Position numbers and translations under genes: made by a program
Shown here: one piece after another, positions 41,926 to 44,666 of the stretch
Numbering within the stretch: the first letter of the stretch is position 1
Layout of the letters: each line of letters starts with the position of its first letter
Notes under the pieces: model-generated
The model's input: only the letters and a program-made list of their open reading frames with translations
Told to the model about the DNA's origin: nothing
The model's database searches: none
DNA from: an uncultured Balneolaceae bacterium
GTDB lineage: Bacteria; Bacteroidota; Rhodothermia; Balneolales; Balneolaceae
Direction: 5' to 3'
Length of the DNA stretch: 44,666 nt
NCBI GenBank assembly: GCA_913057825.1
Contig: CAJXOW010000026.1
Coordinates: 1-44,666 of the forward strand

Positions 41926-43401
41926 ATGAATCTCACGCTTGTCCCTATACTGGCCGTACTGGTTTCACTGGTCGCCGTGCCGTTAATACTGCTTTCGGCT
42001 CGCAAGCCCAACCTGCGTGAATTCTGGACCATCGCGGCGGCCGTCGTCAAATTCGGTCTCGTTCTGACGCTGATCCCCACTGCACTTGAGGGAGAATCGA
42101 TTCGGTATGTCCTCTGGGAAATAGCCCCCGACCTACCCCTGGCCCTCAATGCCGATCCGCTGGGCATCTTTTTTGCCGTCATTGCCTCCGGGCTCTGGCT
42201 GCTAACCTCCTTTTACTCGATCGGCTACATGCGCGGACACGGGGAAGTGAAGCAAACACGCTACTTCGCCAGTTTTGCCATTTGTCTTTCGTCGACCATC
42301 GGCGTCGCTTTTTCGGCCAATTTATTGACCTTTATTCTCTTTTATGAAATGCTGACAATAGCGACCTACCCGCTGGTTATTCACTCCGAGACCGATAAGG
42401 CAATTGCAGCCGGACGCAAATATTTGACCTATACTCTTACCGCCGGACTGCTGCTGATCGCCGCGGCCGGTATTACGTATTCACTGGCCGGCACGTTAAC
42501 CTTCCAGGCCGGCGGACTTATTCCGGAAGGGGTCATGGATCAATCAACGGCCATCATTCTGTTTCTGTTGTTTCTCGGAGGGGTAGGGGTTAAAGCCGGC
42601 CTGATACCGATACACAGCTGGCTTCCCTCGGCCATGGCCGCCCCCACCCCGGTAAGTGCGCTGCTGCACGCCGTTGCCGTCGTTAAGTCCGGCGTGTTTG
42701 GCGTTATCCGGGTCGTAGGTTTTGTTTTCGGTCCGTCGATGATGATGGATTTTGGGCTTGATCAGATCCTCATTGTTGCCGCCGGAGCGACCATCATACT
42801 CGCATCGCTGCTCGCATTTAAACAAGACAATTTAAAACTCCGACTGGCGTATTCGACCGTTGGACATCTATCCTATATCGTTCTTGGCGCCGCCCTGTTG
42901 ACCCCGATCGGATTTACCGGCAGCATCTTGCACATATCGGCTCATGCCACCATGAAAATTACGCTGTTTTTCTGTGCCGGAGCTATCGCGGTGAATTTGC
43001 ACAAGAAGAATATCAGCCAGCTCGACGGCATTGCAAGCGTGATGCCCTGGACGATGGCGGCATTTACGATAGGGTCGCTTGGCTTAGCCGGTTTTCCGCC
43101 GGTTAACGGGTTTGTCAGCAAGTGGTATTTAGCTTACGGCTCCCTGCAGGGAGATATGCTGATCCCCGTATTGGTGCTGGTTTTCAGCGGTTTGTTAAAC
43201 GTGGGATATTTCTTTCCCATCATAAAACGAGCCTACTTTCATGAAGGCGGATCCGAGCTGGACAACCACAGTGAAGCCAGTCCCTTTATGGTGGTTCCAT
43301 TGACGATCACTGCTGTTGCATCGATTATCTTCGGAATTGCCCCGAATCTGTTTTTGCACCTTTTTGACATGGCCTCAACCGCCGCAACCAGTTTATTCTA
43401 A
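41926..43401 (+). CDS. Second antiporter-like proton-channel subunit (MrpD/NuoN-like)
   Basis: The 491-residue protein is related to but distinct from the preceding D subunit. The glutamate lies in ILFYEMLTIATYPLVIHSE, the lysine in GVGVKAGLIPIHSWLPSAM, and the second motif is PVSALLHAVAVVKSGVFGVI, closer to NuoL/MrpA than to MrpD. SYTVGHLSYIVL-type and FPPVNGFVSKWYLAYGSLQG segments follow. It begins 21 nt after the D gene. In systems lacking a full MrpA, such a subunit could take the place of MrpA's channel half; this is inference. Confidence 0.92.
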   Translation: MNLTLVPILAVLVSLVAVPLILLSARKPNLREFWTIAAAVVKFGLVLTLIPTALEGESIRYVLWEIAPDLPLALNADPLGIFFAVIASGLWLLTSFYSIGYMRGHGEVKQTRYFASFAICLSSTIGVAFSANLLTFILFYEMLTIATYPLVIHSETDKAIAAGRKYLTYTLTAGLLLIAAAGITYSLAGTLTFQAGGLIPEGVMDQSTAIILFLLFLGGVGVKAGLIPIHSWLPSAMAAPTPVSALLHAVAVVKSGVFGVIRVVGFVFGPSMMMDFGLDQILIVAAGATIILASLLAFKQDNLKLRLAYSTVGHLSYIVLGAALLTPIGFTGSILHISAHATMKITLFFCAGAIAVNLHKKNISQLDGIASVMPWTMAAFTIGSLGLAGFPPVNGFVSKWYLAYGSLQGDMLIPVLVLVFSGLLNVGYFFPIIKRAYFHEGGSELDNHSEASPFMVVPLTITAVASIIFGIAPNLFLHLFDMASTAATSLF

Positions 43402-43416
43402 AAAGTTCTCCATGAT

Positions 43417-43629
43417 ATGAAACGTTGGCACTGGATAGCACTTGGCATTTTGACTCTTATCAGCCTGATTGCCGAATTCACGATCGTGGAGCACGGCAAG
43501 CACTGGTGGAGTCACGTCCCCGCTTTTTACATCCTGTGGGGATTCATTGGATGCGTAGCGATCATCTATATCTCTAAATGGTTCGGTAAATTCATAGTTC
43601 AAAGAGACGAAGATTATTATGACAAGTAA
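43417..43629 (+). CDS. Small two-helix membrane protein in the antiporter module
   Basis: The 70-residue protein has helices at about 6-24 (WIALGILTLISLIAEFTIV) and 36-54 (AFYILWGFIGCVAIIYISK), separated by a His-rich EHGKHWWSHVP turn and followed by an acidic tail (QRDEDYYDK). I do not recognise a named family. It lies 15 nt after one antiporter-like gene and overlaps the next by 11 nt, so it is very probably part of the operon and perhaps of the complex. Confidence 0.75.
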   Translation: MKRWHWIALGILTLISLIAEFTIVEHGKHWWSHVPAFYILWGFIGCVAIIYISKWFGKFIVQRDEDYYDK

Positions 43630-44666
43630 CCTTTTGATGATACCGGGCATTATCGTATTACTGGGAGCAGTAGTGCTGCCCCTGTTTCCCCGACGACTGC
43701 GGTCGGCTGCCTTTATTTTGTTTCCACTGGCGGCCCTGACGGTGCTGTGGACGCTTCCGGCGGGTGATCATGTACAGATGAGTTTTGCCTCTTATGAACT
43801 CCATCCCCTGAAGGTCGATGCCCTGAGCCGGATCTTCGGTGCCATTTTTGCGATGATTGCCGTAATAGGCGGAGTATTTGCGTATCACATGAAGGAACTG
43901 GGTCAGCAGTCGGCCGCCCTCGCCTATGCTGCGGGAGCGATCGGGGTCACCTTTGCGGGCGATTTCTTTACCCTCTATATCTTCTGGGAGATTATGGCCT
44001 TCTCCTCGCTCTACCTGATATGGGCCCGGCGCACCGACTATTCCCGGGAAGCGGGTATGCGCTACATTCTGGTACATTTTTTCGGCGGCGGATTGCTTTT
44101 CGCCGGCATCCTGCTGCACCTGTCCAACGGCGGCGGATTGATGATTCATGCCATGAACGAAGTCTTTACCACCTCCAACGTATTGATGCTTTTGGGCTTT
44201 TCGCTTAACTCCGCCATCCCCCCGCTGCACGCCTGGCTTGCCGATGCCTATCCCAAAGCTACGGTAACCGGTGCCGTCTTTATGAGCGCCTTTACGACCA
44301 AATCGGCCGTCTACATCCTGATGCGCGTGTTTCCCGGCTGGGACATTTTGATCTGGTTCGGGGTTATGATGGCCCTGTACGGCGTAGTTTACGCCGTGTT
44401 GGCCAATGATATACGAGAGATTCTGGCTTATCATATTATCAGCCAGGTAGGATACATGGTTGCCGGCATAGGCATCGGCACCGAGATGGCCCTGAACGGC
44501 GCCACGGCGCACGCATTCAGCCATATTCTCTACAAATCGCTGCTCTTCATGGGCGCCGGGGCCGTGTTGTACAGCACCGGCAAAAGCAAACTTACCGAAC
44601 TCGGTGGATTCGCCCGCAAGATGCCGTGGGTCGTCGGCCTCTACATGATCGGCGCCTTTTCGATTT
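43619..44666 (+). CDS. Third antiporter-like proton-channel subunit, 5' part only
   Basis: 349 codons are visible before the window edge. The ATG at 43619 overlaps the preceding gene by 11 nt. The channel glutamate is present in LYIFWEIMAFSSLYLIW near residue 125. The first-lysine block reads GFSLNSAIPPLHAWLADAY: Asn (about residue 197) stands where the other channel subunits have Lys. The second lysine is kept in SAFTTKSAVYILMR, and DIREILAYHIISQVGYMVAG and AFSHILYKSLLFMGAG follow. It belongs to the proton-conducting transporter family (NuoM/MrpD). Genes further right, for example catalytic or quinone-binding subunits, cannot be seen. Confidence 0.9.
   Translation, partial: MTSNLLMIPGIIVLLGAVVLPLFPRRLRSAAFILFPLAALTVLWTLPAGDHVQMSFASYELHPLKVDALSRIFGAIFAMIAVIGGVFAYHMKELGQQSAALAYAAGAIGVTFAGDFFTLYIFWEIMAFSSLYLIWARRTDYSREAGMRYILVHFFGGGLLFAGILLHLSNGGGLMIHAMNEVFTTSNVLMLLGFSLNSAIPPLHAWLADAYPKATVTGAVFMSAFTTKSAVYILMRVFPGWDILIWFGVMMALYGVVYAVLANDIREILAYHIISQVGYMVAGIGIGTEMALNGATAHAFSHILYKSLLFMGAGAVLYSTGKSKLTELGGFARKMPWVVGLYMIGAFSI

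Overview
The window looks like chromosome from a Bacteroidota-group bacterium, most probably Balneolota/Rhodothermota (Balneolaceae-like); this placement is inferred from gene content. Supporting signs are a short primary sigma factor without region 1.1, a T9SS sorting tail, a SusC-like TonB receptor with a carboxypeptidase-regulatory domain, an exbB-x-exbD-exbD locus, a 2-oxoglutarate dehydrogenase E1/E2 fusion and a TAnnTTTG promoter in front of rpsF. I see no tRNA, rRNA, CRISPR array, prophage or intact transposase.

Layout. 1-657: 5' part of a beta-propeller sensor gene. 1-5.5 kb: rpoD, a tandem-GAF protein and pepF, all on the minus strand. 6.1-9.8 kb: the kgd-type fusion, on the plus strand. 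10-12 kb: folE2 and a PTPS-II-type 6-pyruvoyltetrahydropterin synthase. 12.3-17.2 kb: a T9SS-secreted protein and a TonB-dependent receptor, with a Pho-box-like array upstream. 17.8-23.6 kb: ftsH, thiL and the exbD/exbD/small membrane protein/exbB cluster. 23.8-29.8 kb: a 1206-residue envelope protein and dsbD. 29.8-31.2 kb: rpsF-rpsR-rplI. 31.6-37.3 kb: nuoL-nuoM-(pterin carbinolamine dehydratase)-nuoN. 37.9 kb to the end, plus strand: an Mrp antiporter/Mbh-like module in the order E-F-G-DUF4040-MbhE-B-C-D, followed by two more antiporter-like subunits; the last is cut by the window edge.

The genes are mostly housekeeping: transcription, TCA cycle, proteostasis, pterin synthesis, outer-membrane uptake and its energisation, translation, and proton/sodium bioenergetics. 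FolE2, PTPS-II and the dehydratase together point to a tetrahydrobiopterin-type cofactor route. The nuoLMN cluster stands apart from the other complex I genes and diverges from the Mrp/Mbh module.

The intergenic DNA is the most unusual part. Fourteen long inverted-repeat elements lie in 44.7 kb. Class I (families A and B, seven copies) has a core of about 103-113 nt whose ends are conserved within the family, flanked by near-perfect inverted arms of 21-34 bp whose sequence differs from copy to copy. Both family B copies have perfect arms of exactly 30 bp. Class II (families C and D, seven copies) has arms built from degenerate 7-bp tandem repeats around unrelated loops; four of the six C copies carry a short CCTCGCTTCGCTCGG-like palindrome directly outside one arm. 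Ordinary miniature transposons conserve their terminal repeats and vary inside, so class I is the reverse of that pattern. I know of no named family matching it, and I regard it as the main candidate for something undescribed.
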